Assembly: GCF_947500265.1 (NCBI RefSeq)
Contig: NZ_CANMRN010000004.1
Span: 186,001 to 250,000, forward strand
DNA length: 64,000 nucleotides
Source of the DNA: an uncultured Psychrobacter sp.
GTDB lineage: Bacteria; Pseudomonadota; Gammaproteobacteria; Pseudomonadales; Moraxellaceae
Reading direction: 5' to 3'
The position numbers and the translations under genes were made by a program. Positions within the stretch are counted from its first letter, which is position 1. Each line of letters starts with the position of its first letter. The notes below the pieces were generated by a model. It was not told where the DNA came from and did no database searches. It saw only the letters and a list, made by a program, of their open reading frames with translations. Of this stretch, positions 43,491 to 54,563 are shown piece after piece.

Positions 43491-44006
43491 ATGAACAATA
43501 ATAAGACCCTTAATAAACAACTCGTGATTAATATCGCTGAACAAACATTGACGCTGTACCAGCAGAAAACTGAGGTTGCGAGATACGTAGTCTCCACTGC
43601 AAAGAATGGTATTGGTAGTCAGCAGGATAGCGGTTGCACGCCGCTCGGTAGGCATATCATTGAACAGAAAATAGGTGGTAGTGAGCCTATAAATGCGGTA
43701 TTTGTTGGGCGTGTGCCGACAAGTGAGATATACGATGCAAATCTTGGTGAGCTACATCCCAAGCGTGACTGGATATTGAGCCGCATTCTTTGGTTAAGGG
43801 GTCTTGAAGAAGGGTTAAACAAAGGTAGCAATAGCCAAGGTGGCTGCGATACTTATGAACGCTATATTTATATTCACGGCACACCAGATACTGAACCAAT
43901 GAGTATTCCGCTATCACATGGCTGTATCCGTATGCGTAATGAAGATATTGTAGAATTATTTGAGCAAGTAGAAGAGGGCATGCCTGTTACGATTGTGGCT
44001 AATTAG
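43491..44006 (+). CDS. L,D-transpeptidase (YkuD) family protein, no obvious signal peptide
   Basis: 'YIYIHGTPDTEPMSIPLSHGCIRMRNEDIVELFE'. Confidence 0.88.
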   Translation: MNNNKTLNKQLVINIAEQTLTLYQQKTEVARYVVSTAKNGIGSQQDSGCTPLGRHIIEQKIGGSEPINAVFVGRVPTSEIYDANLGELHPKRDWILSRILWLRGLEEGLNKGSNSQGGCDTYERYIYIHGTPDTEPMSIPLSHGCIRMRNEDIVELFEQVEEGMPVTIVAN

Positions 44007-44056
44007 GACATGTTGCACATTTAGCCATGGCGCTGACAGAAACTATTTCAACACAA

Positions 44057-44096
44057 TAAAAAAAGACAGCCTGTTATATAACAGGCTGTCTTTTTT
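44057..44096. terminator. Bidirectional terminator
   Basis: aaaaaaagacagcctgttatataacaggctgtctttttt. Confidence 0.85.
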
Positions 44097-44153
44097 ATGA
44101 AGTGGTTTTACTTTATGAAAGCAGTATCCGTCATAAACATAATATTCCTACTT

Positions 44154-45752
44154 CTACCAAAATGTTGAGCTGTCCGCAAATTTGGCCAAACGCGTTTCGA
44201 TATGACTCTGGTCATCAGTCAGTATGGCCGTAAACCAACCTGCACCATATAAAGCATTAGCATCTGTTGTTGATTTTAACTCATAGAACTGCTGATATTG
44301 ATTATCATCGTTCAGTTGTTCTAATGCCTTTTGCGCTTTTATCAGCCGTTTGAGCCAACGTTTGGTTTTCTTCTTAGCTTTTTTCTTGCTTAATAAAGGC
44401 GTAGAAAACTCACTGATGTAACGCAAATCTCTTAACTGATTGAGCAGGTCGCTTTCAGGTTGGTCATTATCAGAAGTGTTTGTGCTTACCTCTACGTCAT
44501 CGCTCGCAAGCTCGGTAACACTTACTTCATCACTTACTACGTCAGCTTTTTTATCAGTTTTAAGGCATTTCTTATATTGTTTAGAAAGGACTTTCGTTAG
44601 CTTATCGCGGGCAAGCTGATCAGTCTGAGGTTCAATGCTTGGGTCGCTCATAGTAAAGGCAATCAGCTCTAGCAAGGTTATCTGAAAATCATTGGCTTGT
44701 AGCGTATTGATAGGCGTGATTTTGATATTTTCAATATCTGTCGTCCAGTCAACGGCAGGCGCGCCACATGCTTGTAGTTCAGGTTCGATCTGTGCATTAA
44801 TATAAGCAAGTTGATAGTAATCGCTAAGCAAGTTCGCAGTTTGCTTTAGTATCGGCAGCCATTCAGGGTTAATTTCATCGGAGAAGTCAGCAAATGCTTT
44901 CAACACAGTACGCAAGCGATCAATACCAATCCGTAATTGTAAAATATGATCGTCATCTATACTGCCAGCGACGATAGCACTGCTGTTTGGTAATATCTGC
45001 AATAAGCAATTATGTACGATCGCACGTATAAAAGCAGGTGCACTACTGTCTTTGTCTATTTGCAATTGACTTAGGTTTGCGTTGACCGCTGGACTGTGAT
45101 TTTGTCCGTTAATAAGTAAACCGCCGTTTTCAGCTTTGGTAACGGTAGATAGACACAGCTTGTAGCGCTTGCACCATGTTTTGGCAGTCGTAAATAGAAA
45201 ATCTAAATCTCCTGACACCAATTCAAACTCTATCTCTTGAATGGCTTTGCGTAGCGAGTCATCAGTACCATGGATGATTTCTCCCTGATCGTAAGCCATT
45301 TCGATGCAATTATCGGTTTCATCCTCATTACTTTCTGTTAGTAACCGCGTAGTGCGCTCGACGTCAGTCACATAAAGTCGTGTCAGATTTTTTGCCAACT
45401 TTTTTAATTTAAAATCAGCTAATGCTGCAGTGATTGGAGTGTCTTGATATATCGTTAAATCAGGCATCAGCTTATTATTATCGAGCATTATTTGTACTTG
45501 CTCATTATCGAGTACGGCATTGTGCTCCAAGCGTGCCGCGATACTATCACCACCAGCTTTAATGGTTTGGACCCATGTATCACCTTCTTTGCGAATACGC
45601 AGACCGATACCTGCCTGTGCAAGCTGTTGGTCAGGCGTATCGTAATAGTGTGCAGCCAGTTGTGTCACTTGTGAGGATTTAACATGCGTTTGACGCATTA
45701 AACCCTTTAGCCGTGACTCTGGTACCAAAAACTTCAGCTCTATCTCTTGCAT
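44154..45752 (-). CDS. CYTH and CHAD domain protein (inorganic triphosphatase-like)
   Basis: 'MQEIELKFLVPE' ExExK start; His-rich helical CHAD-like C-terminal region ('RIGIDRLRTVLKAF'). Confidence 0.82.
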   Translation of the reverse strand: MQEIELKFLVPESRLKGLMRQTHVKSSQVTQLAAHYYDTPDQQLAQAGIGLRIRKEGDTWVQTIKAGGDSIAARLEHNAVLDNEQVQIMLDNNKLMPDLTIYQDTPITAALADFKLKKLAKNLTRLYVTDVERTTRLLTESNEDETDNCIEMAYDQGEIIHGTDDSLRKAIQEIEFELVSGDLDFLFTTAKTWCKRYKLCLSTVTKAENGGLLINGQNHSPAVNANLSQLQIDKDSSAPAFIRAIVHNCLLQILPNSSAIVAGSIDDDHILQLRIGIDRLRTVLKAFADFSDEINPEWLPILKQTANLLSDYYQLAYINAQIEPELQACGAPAVDWTTDIENIKITPINTLQANDFQITLLELIAFTMSDPSIEPQTDQLARDKLTKVLSKQYKKCLKTDKKADVVSDEVSVTELASDDVEVSTNTSDNDQPESDLLNQLRDLRYISEFSTPLLSKKKAKKKTKRWLKRLIKAQKALEQLNDDNQYQQFYELKSTTDANALYGAGWFTAILTDDQSHIETRLAKFADSSTFW

Positions 45753-45843
45753 ATTAGCTCCTAATAATTCTGACTGATGGCTCTGATCGATGGTTGTGAT
45801 AAACAATTATTAGTCTACCATTCTCTGATTATTTAAACCGTAA

Positions 45844-45879
45844 TAAAAAACCGCCCTACATGATGTAGGGCGGTTTTTT
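45844..45879 (-). terminator. Terminator after aceA
   Basis: aaaaaaccgccctacatgatgtagggcggtttttt. Confidence 0.85.
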
Positions 45880-45905
45880 GATAAATACTGCTAGTTTGTC
45901 GGTTA

Positions 45906-47492
45906 TTAGAACTGGTTCATCGTGTTCTTGCCGCCGCCAGCTTTCAGAGCGTTATCGCCTGAGAAGATTTCTTTGTGGTCATCGCCAAGGTCAGAACCAG
46001 CCATTGCTTGGTGCTTAACACAAGAGATGCCTTCACGGATTTCTTTACGCTGTACGCCAGCTGCATAAGCAAGCATACCTTCTTCACCGAAGTAGCCTTT
46101 AGCAAGTTCATGAACGCTAAGAGCAGTCGTGTGGTAAGTCGGTAGCGTGATTAAGTGATGGAATACACCAGCTTCACGTGACGCATCACGTTGGAAGTTC
46201 TTAGCGGCTATGTCAGCTGCTGCATCAAGCTCAGTACCGTCATAATCAGCACTCATCAAGTCATCTTTATTGTATGCAGAGATGTCTTTGCCTTCTTCTT
46301 CCCACTGAGCGATAACTTGCTTACGGAAGTTAAGTGTCCAGTTGAATGATGGGCTGTTGTTGTATACAAGCTTGGCTTTAGGCTGCTGTTCTTTAATACG
46401 GTCAACCATCATTTTGATGTGTTCTACGTCTGGAGTCGGTGTTTCGATCCATAGTAGGTCAGCGCCGTTTTCTAGAGCAGTTACACAGTCAAGTACAACA
46501 CGGTCAATGTTGGTCTCTTCACGGAACTGATATAGACCGTTAGGTAGACGAACTGGGCGTACTAGCTTGCCGTTGTGCTTAAGTAGGCTGTCATTTTCTT
46601 GAGCATTTTCTAGCGTTACTTCTTCCATTTCGATGAAATCGATATATTTAGAAGCAAGATCGCCTGGCTCATTTGATACTGGAATTTTTTGCGTTAGTGA
46701 CGCGCCTTCAGAGTCAGTACGAGCAACGATAACGCCGTCTTCAACACCAAGCTCTAGGAATGCATAACGAATAGCGTTTAGTTTAGAGATGAAGTCTTCA
46801 TGCGGTACAGTTACTTTACCAGCCTGGTGACCACATTGCTTAGCATCAGATACTTGGTTTTCAACCTGAATGGCACAAGCACCAGCTTCGATCATTTGCT
46901 TAGTCAATAGGTAAGTGGCTTCTTCGTTACCGAAACCTGCATCGATATCAGCGATGATTGGCACAACGTGTGAATCAAAGTTTTCGATTTTTTCTAGGAT
47001 AGCTGAAGTGTCTTGGCCAGCTTCTTCAGCAGCGTTTAGCTCACGGAAGTAGTCGTTCAATACTTTAGCATCTGCTTGACGCAAGAAGGTGTAGATTTCT
47101 TCGATTAGCTTAGGTACTGACGTTTTTTCGTGCATAGATTGGTCGGGTAATGGACCAAACTCAGAGCGTAGAGCAGCTACCATCCAACCTGAAAGGTAGA
47201 TGTAAGTTTTAGAAGTCGTACCGAAATATTTTTTCTTAGCGTACATAGTTTGCTGTGCAACAAAACCATGCCATGCACCTAAAGACTGCGTGTACTGAGA
47301 CGTATCATTGTCATAATCTTCCATGTCTTGACGCATGATTTTTGCAGTATATTTTGCAATATCCAAACCCGTTTTGAAACGGTTTTGTGACATCATACGT
47401 GCAGCATCAACTTCGCTAATGTTCTGCCAGTTGCCGTGCTTTTGCTTTAATTCACGTACTAAGTCGATCGCTGATTTATATGCAGTTGACAT
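45906..47492 (-). CDS. aceA: Isocitrate lyase (long ~530 aa form)
   Basis: 'PIIADIDAGFGNEEATYLLTKQMIEAGACAIQVENQVSDAKQCGHQAGKVTVPHEDF'. Confidence 0.96.
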   Translation of the reverse strand: MSTAYKSAIDLVRELKQKHGNWQNISEVDAARMMSQNRFKTGLDIAKYTAKIMRQDMEDYDNDTSQYTQSLGAWHGFVAQQTMYAKKKYFGTTSKTYIYLSGWMVAALRSEFGPLPDQSMHEKTSVPKLIEEIYTFLRQADAKVLNDYFRELNAAEEAGQDTSAILEKIENFDSHVVPIIADIDAGFGNEEATYLLTKQMIEAGACAIQVENQVSDAKQCGHQAGKVTVPHEDFISKLNAIRYAFLELGVEDGVIVARTDSEGASLTQKIPVSNEPGDLASKYIDFIEMEEVTLENAQENDSLLKHNGKLVRPVRLPNGLYQFREETNIDRVVLDCVTALENGADLLWIETPTPDVEHIKMMVDRIKEQQPKAKLVYNNSPSFNWTLNFRKQVIAQWEEEGKDISAYNKDDLMSADYDGTELDAAADIAAKNFQRDASREAGVFHHLITLPTYHTTALSVHELAKGYFGEEGMLAYAAGVQRKEIREGISCVKHQAMAGSDLGDDHKEIFSGDNALKAGGGKNTMNQF

Positions 47493-47556
47493 CTATAGTC
47501 TCCTTGGTGGGGTGTAAAAACAAATAAGTTAATTGTTAAAATAATGGGTCTGTCGT

Positions 47557-47596
47557 TTTACTAAAATCCGCTTTACTAAAATCTTTGTACTAAAAA
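47557..47596. repeat. About 3 x 14-15-nt tandem repeat upstream of aceA
   Basis: TTTACTAAAATC (47557), TTTACTAAAATC (47572), GTACTAAAA (47587). Confidence 0.7.
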
Positions 47597-48190
47597 GTAA
47601 TATTCAAAATTTGGTCCATCATTTATCTATCGAAGCTCTATTTACCCTAAACAAACCGTTAGGCTATTACAAGAAATTTGCTGAACTCAACAGTTGAAAA
47701 TAATTGCTGGTTTATAAATATTTATCGATTCTCACTATATATCTAGAAGGTATCTGAATACTTAATAGCCAGTGATGTCATAATTGGTAGCAAGAGATGT
47801 TACAATAATGAGGTCAATTAACCGTATTTAACGACTGATAAAAACCATTAATATATTACTTAGCGACAATATTTAATCGGATAAAAACAGCTTATGAACC
47901 TAAAGTTCGTCATCTATGCTGCAAATCCTTTATAGAACTCACTATAACCACCTTACCAAGATTTATCTAATTTATGATAGTTATCTTTGGTATTTCTGTA
48001 TGATATAATGTTTATATAACAGGGTCTTACGATAGGTTGAATGAGTTATCATACCTATCTATCAGAAAAAACTAGAACAAAATTAGTAAAAAATAATGAA
48101 ATTATGCTGTTATAGCGCACAAATCACCGTAGCAGCACTACAAATGCCAGCATTAATATGGCGTTTATTCAAAAGCCAAGAGAACCAAAT

Positions 48191-49180
48191 ATGAATTTGC
48201 AGCGGGTTGATTTAAATTTATTAGTCCATCTAGATGTGTTGCTACGAGAAAAAAACGTTACTCGCGCAGCCGAGCAGCTTGGGATTACTCAGCCTGCTAT
48301 GAGTAATATCTTGCGCCGTTTGCGTAAGCTGTTTAATGATCCATTATTGGTACGCTCATCTGAGGGGATGACGCCGACTGAACGCGCCCTTGAGCTACAG
48401 CCACGTATCCGCGAGATACTCGCTGACTTGACTCAGGTGTTGGAGCCGCGTACCGAATTCCGCCCTTATAGTACCTCTCGTGTGTTCCGTATCATGACAT
48501 CGGATTATGCCGAAGCGACCCTAGTACCTAAGCTGGTAAAAGCACTACGTTCTGAAGCACCTAATGTAATTTTGGACTTTTTGACTCCATCAGATGTCTC
48601 TTACCGAGATATGGAGCAGGGACGAGTTGATTTAGCGATTAACCGTTTTAATGAGATACCTCAAAGTTTCCATCAGGTTCTAGTGTGGCGTGATACTTTT
48701 AGTTGCTTATTATCTTCTGACAGTCCTTATGCCAATCGTTTTAATTTAAAGAACTATCTAAAAGCACAGCACGTTTGGGTATCTAAAACAGGGATGGGTG
48801 TGGGTTTTGGGGTCAATCCAGAAAAATCTGGTGGACTAGGGTCTATCGATCAGGCCTTGCAGCGTCTTGGTCAGAAACGCCAAATCAGTGTCTTTACTCG
48901 TCATTATCAAATGCCTGCTATGCTTGCAGCAAATAAAGATTTGATAGCGACTTTGCCTACGCGTGTGGCAAGAATGCAGGCAAATAACGACAGTATCATG
49001 ATGGAAGATCCACCGTTTTTTATCCCTGAATTTGAGCTTACGATGGCATGGTCACCTCTATTGCAGCATCATCCAGCCCATCGCTGGTTACGTCAGTTAA
49101 TTATGCATGTAGCGCGCCAAGTCGTTGCTGAAGAAGAAAATCCACCACAAGAGATACCTGTCATCAATCATTTGTTTTGA
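48191..49180 (+). CDS. LysR-family transcriptional regulator
   Basis: 'VDLNLLVHLDVLLREKNVTRAAEQLGITQPAMSNILRRLRKLFNDPLLVRSSEGMTPTERA'. Confidence 0.93.
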   Translation: MNLQRVDLNLLVHLDVLLREKNVTRAAEQLGITQPAMSNILRRLRKLFNDPLLVRSSEGMTPTERALELQPRIREILADLTQVLEPRTEFRPYSTSRVFRIMTSDYAEATLVPKLVKALRSEAPNVILDFLTPSDVSYRDMEQGRVDLAINRFNEIPQSFHQVLVWRDTFSCLLSSDSPYANRFNLKNYLKAQHVWVSKTGMGVGFGVNPEKSGGLGSIDQALQRLGQKRQISVFTRHYQMPAMLAANKDLIATLPTRVARMQANNDSIMMEDPPFFIPEFELTMAWSPLLQHHPAHRWLRQLIMHVARQVVAEEENPPQEIPVINHLF

Positions 49181-49288
49181 TTGGTTTGTGTGAGTCGAAC
49201 CTATCTTTTATCAGAGCAGAATATTTTTGATTATCTGAATTTTTAATAAACATATTTTCCTATATCTCCCACTATATATAGTTATTAG

Positions 49289-49312
49289 ACCAGCCACTAG
49301 GCTGGTTTTTTG
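49289..49312 (+). terminator. Terminator after the LysR gene
   Basis: accagccactaggctggtttttt. Confidence 0.7.
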
Positions 49313-49582
49313 TGTTCTAGCGTTTAATAGTTAGTGTATGATATTTAGTTATACTTAATAAGCCAGTCACACTATTAACATCTTCAACACACTTCACAAT
49401 ATATTGTAAAACTCTTAATCAAATAGCTTGTTAAGATAACGGCAGATAGAAAACGAGCTACCAATAGATTGTGCTATCGACGTAAATTTAATAATTAAGA
49501 CTGTCACAGCAGCACAACTACAAGTGGCAGTAATTCCAATTATAAATCACAAATATAAATTCGAATAATAAGGACAGTAACT

Positions 49583-50956
49583 ATGTCAGACATTACTACT
49601 ATCAACCCCACCACGGGCGAAGAACTTAGTAACTACAATTATATGAGCAATGACGAAGTCAACAAGATTGTCGATGCTTCACATAACGCATTTCTAGAAT
49701 GGCGTATAGTGAGTCACGAAGAACGTGGCCGTGTCATCAAATCTATCGGTGATAAGCTGATGGAGTATAAAGAAGAACTGGCTAAACTGATGACTGAAGA
49801 GCGTGGTAAGTTGTATAGCCAAAGCATGCAAGAGATTGATCTCTGTAAAGCCATCTGTGATTACACTGCTGAAAACGGCGTCGCTTCTTTGGCTGATGAT
49901 GTACGTGATATCGAAAGCATGAAAAAAGGGCTAGTGACGTACCAACCTATCGGTATTATCTATGGCATGCAGCCTTGGAACTTCCCAGCGTATCAGGTAT
50001 TCCGTTATACCATCGCGAACTTGATGGCAGGTAACAGTGTCTTACTAAAACACGCATCAAACGTAACAGGCTCTGGTCTACTAATTGAAAAAATTCTTCA
50101 CGAATCTGAATTACCAAGTGATTTGTTCCGTACGATTATCATTGATCATGACCAGTCAGAAGCATTGATTGGCAATGACAAAGTACGCGGCGTGACATTG
50201 ACAGGTAGTGACAAAGCAGGCGTGATCGTTGGTCAGCAAGCAGCTAAAGCGATTAAGAAAGCTGTATTAGAGCTAGGTTCAAATGATGCGTTCATCGTGT
50301 TAGAAGATGCTGACATTGAAACTGCTGTAGAAACTTGTACTCAAGCACGTTTAATCAATAACGGTGAAACCTGTGTAGCAGCCAAACGCTTTATCGTAGT
50401 CGATAGCGTATATGATGAGTTCCGTAAACGTATCGTTGAGAAATTTGAAGGTACTAAAGCAGGTGACCCAATGGATGATAGCTCAGATATCGGTCCATTA
50501 GCACGTGCAGATCTACGTGAGCAGCTACATGAGCAAGTAGAGCAAAGTGTGGCTAAAGGTGCAACGATTGCTGTTGGCGGTAAAGTACCTGAAGGTAAAG
50601 GTAGCTTCTATCCAGCAACTATCCTAGAGAACGTTGAAAAAGGTCAGCCTGCATATGATGACGAACTATTTGGCCCTGTCGCTTCACTAATTCGTGCCAA
50701 AGATGAAGACGACGCAATGCGCATCGCTAACGACAGTCGTTATGGTCTAGGTGGCGCGATTTTCTCGAAAGATGAAGAGAAAGCTGTTCGTTTAGCACGT
50801 GAGCAATTCGATACTGGTATGGTCTATATCAATGGTTATGGTCTTGCCAATCCTGCACTACCATTTGGTGGCGTGAAGAACTCAGGTTATGGCCGTGAGC
50901 ATGGCGGCTTCGGTATCAAAGAGTTTGTCAACATTAAAGCGGTTCATGTATTCTAA
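49583..50956 (+). CDS. Succinate-semialdehyde/aldehyde dehydrogenase (NAD(P)+)
   Basis: 'VLELGSNDAFIVLEDADIE', 'NNGETCVAAKRFIV', 'PALPFGGVKNSGYGREHGGFGIKEFVNIK'. Confidence 0.88.
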   Translation: MSDITTINPTTGEELSNYNYMSNDEVNKIVDASHNAFLEWRIVSHEERGRVIKSIGDKLMEYKEELAKLMTEERGKLYSQSMQEIDLCKAICDYTAENGVASLADDVRDIESMKKGLVTYQPIGIIYGMQPWNFPAYQVFRYTIANLMAGNSVLLKHASNVTGSGLLIEKILHESELPSDLFRTIIIDHDQSEALIGNDKVRGVTLTGSDKAGVIVGQQAAKAIKKAVLELGSNDAFIVLEDADIETAVETCTQARLINNGETCVAAKRFIVVDSVYDEFRKRIVEKFEGTKAGDPMDDSSDIGPLARADLREQLHEQVEQSVAKGATIAVGGKVPEGKGSFYPATILENVEKGQPAYDDELFGPVASLIRAKDEDDAMRIANDSRYGLGGAIFSKDEEKAVRLAREQFDTGMVYINGYGLANPALPFGGVKNSGYGREHGGFGIKEFVNIKAVHVF

Positions 50957-51036
50957 GAATGAACTAATTAGACAAATTACCTAAATAGATAACTATTTAC
51001 GATTTTAAATGATAGTAAATAATAAATAGTTATCAA

Positions 51037-51078
51037 ATAAAAAAGCCCAGTTGCTCGTAATGAGTAGCTGGGCTTTTT
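51037..51078. terminator. Bidirectional terminator
   Basis: aaaaaagcccagttgctcgtaatgagtagctgggcttttt. Confidence 0.8.
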
Positions 51079-51126
51079 ATTGTGCTATATAAAGCATTAT
51101 TAAAGGCATTTAATAAGCTTAAATTT

Positions 51127-51819
51127 TTATCCGTCTATCAGCAATTGCAAAGGTAACTTAGGTAAATAAGTTTCCGTTTGCGATGGTGTATTATTTTTTT
51201 CAAGTGATAATACGTTTTTTGCTAGTAGTAAAATCGTCCAAGGTAGCAACTGATGTTCAAGCTTCTGTACCCGTGACTGTAAACTCTCTGCGGTGTCGTT
51301 GATATCGACATTCAATACGGCTTGAGTCAACACCTGACCTGCATCAAGCTCCGCTGTCACTTTATGAATACTACAGCCGTGACGACGTTCACCCGCTTGT
51401 ATAACCCGTTTGTGAGTATCTAAACCCTTATAAACCGGAAGTAGAGAAGGGTGAAGGTTAATCATGGGCGCTGGTACATTATCGATAAACGAGCCACTTA
51501 ATACACGCATGAACCCAGCTAAGACGATCAAATCAGGTTGCCACGCTATTAGCTGCTCGTTGGCATGGGTTTCAAACGTCTTGATACCCATACGTTTACC
51601 ATTAGTAACGTGTGACAATACCGCAACTGGAATATTGGCATCTTTAGCACGTGTCAACGCATAAGCATCTTCACGATTACTAATGACACCAACGATTTCA
51701 ATCGGTAGCGCACCTGCTTGCATGGCATTGATTAACACTTGCAGGTTGCTACCACTTCCTGAGACTAGAACAGCAATACGCAATGGTTTGATAGGCTGGC
51801 TTGCGTTATCAATTGACAT
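51127..51819 (-). CDS. purN: Phosphoribosylglycinamide formyltransferase
   Basis: 'IAVLVSGSGSNLQVLI', 'NLHPSLLPVYKGLDTHKRVIQAGERRHGCSIHKVTAELDAG'; 1-nt overlap with purM. Confidence 0.96.
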   Translation of the reverse strand: MSIDNASQPIKPLRIAVLVSGSGSNLQVLINAMQAGALPIEIVGVISNREDAYALTRAKDANIPVAVLSHVTNGKRMGIKTFETHANEQLIAWQPDLIVLAGFMRVLSGSFIDNVPAPMINLHPSLLPVYKGLDTHKRVIQAGERRHGCSIHKVTAELDAGQVLTQAVLNVDINDTAESLQSRVQKLEHQLLPWTILLLAKNVLSLEKNNTPSQTETYLPKLPLQLLIDG

Positions 51820-52886
51820 TAACGGTACACCACTGCATCCGCCTGATCATCAGTGCTGCGTTTGACCATTTCACCTATTTGCCAAGCTGTTTCGCCCGCG
51901 TCAGTTAAAGTCTGAATAGCAGCTTCTGCTTTGTCTTTTGGCATAACGATGACAAAACCAACGCCGCAGTTAAAGGTACGGTACATCTCACTCTGCGCGA
52001 TATTACCTTGGGTCTGTAGCCAAGTGAATAGCTCTGAGAACTGCCAGCTATTGGTATCGATGCTAGCCGCTAGATTATCAGGTAGTACACGTGGCAAGTT
52101 ATCCGTCAGACCACCACCTGTGATGTGTGACATCGCATGTAAGGCTGAGCTACCAAGCGTGTCTTGTAATGCCTTGATTGCTTTTACATAGATACGGGTA
52201 GGAGCCATTAAAGCGTCTTGAATAGGCTGGCCGTCTAGTTGCTCATCACTACTCGTAACATCCACACCGCTAACTTCGATGACTTTACGAACCAATGAGT
52301 AGCCGTTTGAGTGCGCGCCACTTGAGGCAAGTGCAATCAGTACGTCGCCTTCTGCGACATTTTCACCAGTGACGACTTCTGCTTCTTCAACCACGCCTAC
52401 ACAAAAACCAGCTAGATCGTAATCGTCGTCTTGATACATGCCTGGCATTTCAGCAGTTTCACCACCGATAAGCGCACAGTTAGCTAGTTTACAACCATCA
52501 CCAATACCAGTCACGACAGTCGCCGCTACATCAACATCCAGCTTACCAGTTGCATAGTAGTCTAAGAAGAATAATGGCTCTGCGCCGCAAACCAGTAGAT
52601 CATTGACGCACATCGCGACCAAATCAATACCAATCGTGTCATGACGGTTCAACTGTAGGGCTAATTTTAGTTTGGTGCCGACGCCATCAGTGCCAGAAAC
52701 CAATAGTGGCGAAGTATAACCTGTCGGGATACGGCACAACGCACCAAAACCGCCAAGTCCACCCACGACTTCAGGACGAGTAGTGGCTTTTGCAACGGAC
52801 TTGATTCGCTGAACCAAAGCATCGCCTGCATCGATATCAACACCGGCATCTTTGTAGCTTAAAGAAGGCTTGTCACTCATAGTCAT
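51819..52886 (-). CDS. purM: Phosphoribosylformylglycinamidine cyclo-ligase
   Basis: '[20 protein letters not shown]', '[12 protein letters not shown]', '[11 protein letters not shown]'. Confidence 0.97.
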   Translation of the reverse strand: MTMSDKPSLSYKDAGVDIDAGDALVQRIKSVAKATTRPEVVGGLGGFGALCRIPTGYTSPLLVSGTDGVGTKLKLALQLNRHDTIGIDLVAMCVNDLLVCGAEPLFFLDYYATGKLDVDVAATVVTGIGDGCKLANCALIGGETAEMPGMYQDDDYDLAGFCVGVVEEAEVVTGENVAEGDVLIALASSGAHSNGYSLVRKVIEVSGVDVTSSDEQLDGQPIQDALMAPTRIYVKAIKALQDTLGSSALHAMSHITGGGLTDNLPRVLPDNLAASIDTNSWQFSELFTWLQTQGNIAQSEMYRTFNCGVGFVIVMPKDKAEAAIQTLTDAGETAWQIGEMVKRSTDDQADAVVYR

Positions 52887-53379
52887 CTCACAGTTGGGGA
52901 TAGATAATTGGGATTAGAAGGTAAAGTAATTGAGCACGCAAAAATCAGCGTTATAAAGTTCAAAAGCAAAGTTTAAAGACAGTGCGCGCATTATACCCAA
53001 AAACAGACCGTACTCGCAAAGCAACTTGCCAATATTTGACTAAGATTTGCATTAAGTGGCAAATAAGCCGTTAAGAAACAAAAAATGACTGATTTTTTGT
53101 TGTACTCTGCGATAATAGAACGCTAAATTTATTGTCAATAATGGCTTTAATACAAGTCCAAATGTGATTGACAGAATAAAAACTAATAAACATAAATTTA
53201 TCAAAAATTAGATTTTTTAGGAACTTTGATACGTCTCAGTCTAGCTAGCTAAAACTAATGAGAAAAGAATTCGCCTAGTGATACATCGTGATGGCTATAG
53301 TTATACCATTTAGAAATCGCTATCACTGACTGACTCACTGTCACTTTTTTAACCTCGTCCAACTATAGGATTACTTGCC

Positions 53380-54486
53380 ATGATGAACCAACCAATAGAT
53401 CCTTTTTTTCGGCGTTTATTTATTGTCGTGGCGTTAGTTGTGGCTGTGTTTCTCTTGTATTTAATGATGCCCGTCATCGTACCTTTCGTTTTTGCCTTTA
53501 TGTTGGCTTATCTATTTAATCCTCTAGTCAAGCGCCTATCAAAATACATCAAGCGTTGGGTCGCGATTATTATCGTCTACTCGACGATTACTTTGGGGAT
53601 GGCGTTATTATTATGGTGGTTGGTACCGACATTGTGGCATCAGTTGCAAGCGGCGTGGGATTATTTGCCAAAGATATTTAATTGGTACAACCAAGTAGTA
53701 AGAGAGTGGTTCAATAGTAATACTCGTATCAAACTGCCCCAATTAGAATCTAAAGAGTTTTCCGATACCCTCGTCGATTATATGCAAACGAACTATAAGT
53801 TCGCTGATGCTAGCACCATGATGAGCCAAATACTGACCTCAAGTATGAACTTCATCAATAATGCTGGCCTTATTGTATTGGTACCTATTTTGACCTTCTA
53901 CTTTCTATTTAATTGGGATCAGCGTTTGCATAACTGGAAGATGGCGATACCAGGTGCTTACTGTCAAAAAGTAACTGAAATAGCTAAAGAATGTGATCTT
54001 GCATTGATGGCATTTATTAAAGGTCAATTGCTGGTGATGGTATTGCTAGGCGCTATTTATGCTGTACAGTTGCAGCTCATTGGCCTAGAGCTTGGGCTTA
54101 TCATTGGTATGGTAGCAGGCATTGCCAGTTTTGTGCCGTACTTAGGGTTTGGTATTGGTTTTATCGCGGCTATTATCGCCTGTCTATTTCAGTTCGGATT
54201 GGACTGGACGTATTTGTCATTGGTCGTAGGTGCGTTCTTGATTGGACAAGCTGCAGAAGGTTATATTCTACAACCATTGCTGTTAGGTGATAAGATTGGT
54301 CTATCGCCATTGTGGGTCATATTTGCCGTATTGGCAGGTGCCAGTCTACTAGGCTTTGTCGGTATGTTAATCGCCTTGCCAGTATCCGCTGTCTTAAACG
54401 TTCTGTTCCGCCATTTATATAACTATTATCGGACCACTGACTTTTATAAAGGTCGTAAACAACTGGCACTGTTTGAAAAAAGATAA
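53380..54486 (+). CDS. AI-2E family transporter / PerM-like permease
   Basis: Multiple TM; 'GIASFVPYLGFGIGFIAAIIACLFQFG', 'PLLLGDKIGLSPLWVIFAVLAGASLLGFVGMLIALPVSAVLNVL'. Confidence 0.9.
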   Translation: MMNQPIDPFFRRLFIVVALVVAVFLLYLMMPVIVPFVFAFMLAYLFNPLVKRLSKYIKRWVAIIIVYSTITLGMALLLWWLVPTLWHQLQAAWDYLPKIFNWYNQVVREWFNSNTRIKLPQLESKEFSDTLVDYMQTNYKFADASTMMSQILTSSMNFINNAGLIVLVPILTFYFLFNWDQRLHNWKMAIPGAYCQKVTEIAKECDLALMAFIKGQLLVMVLLGAIYAVQLQLIGLELGLIIGMVAGIASFVPYLGFGIGFIAAIIACLFQFGLDWTYLSLVVGAFLIGQAAEGYILQPLLLGDKIGLSPLWVIFAVLAGASLLGFVGMLIALPVSAVLNVLFRHLYNYYRTTDFYKGRKQLALFEKR

Positions 54487-54563
54487 TTATCTTATTATTG
54501 AATACACTAGATAAAGATTGCTATGTAATATCAAGATAGGAACGCAATGATTGATAAGGCTTA

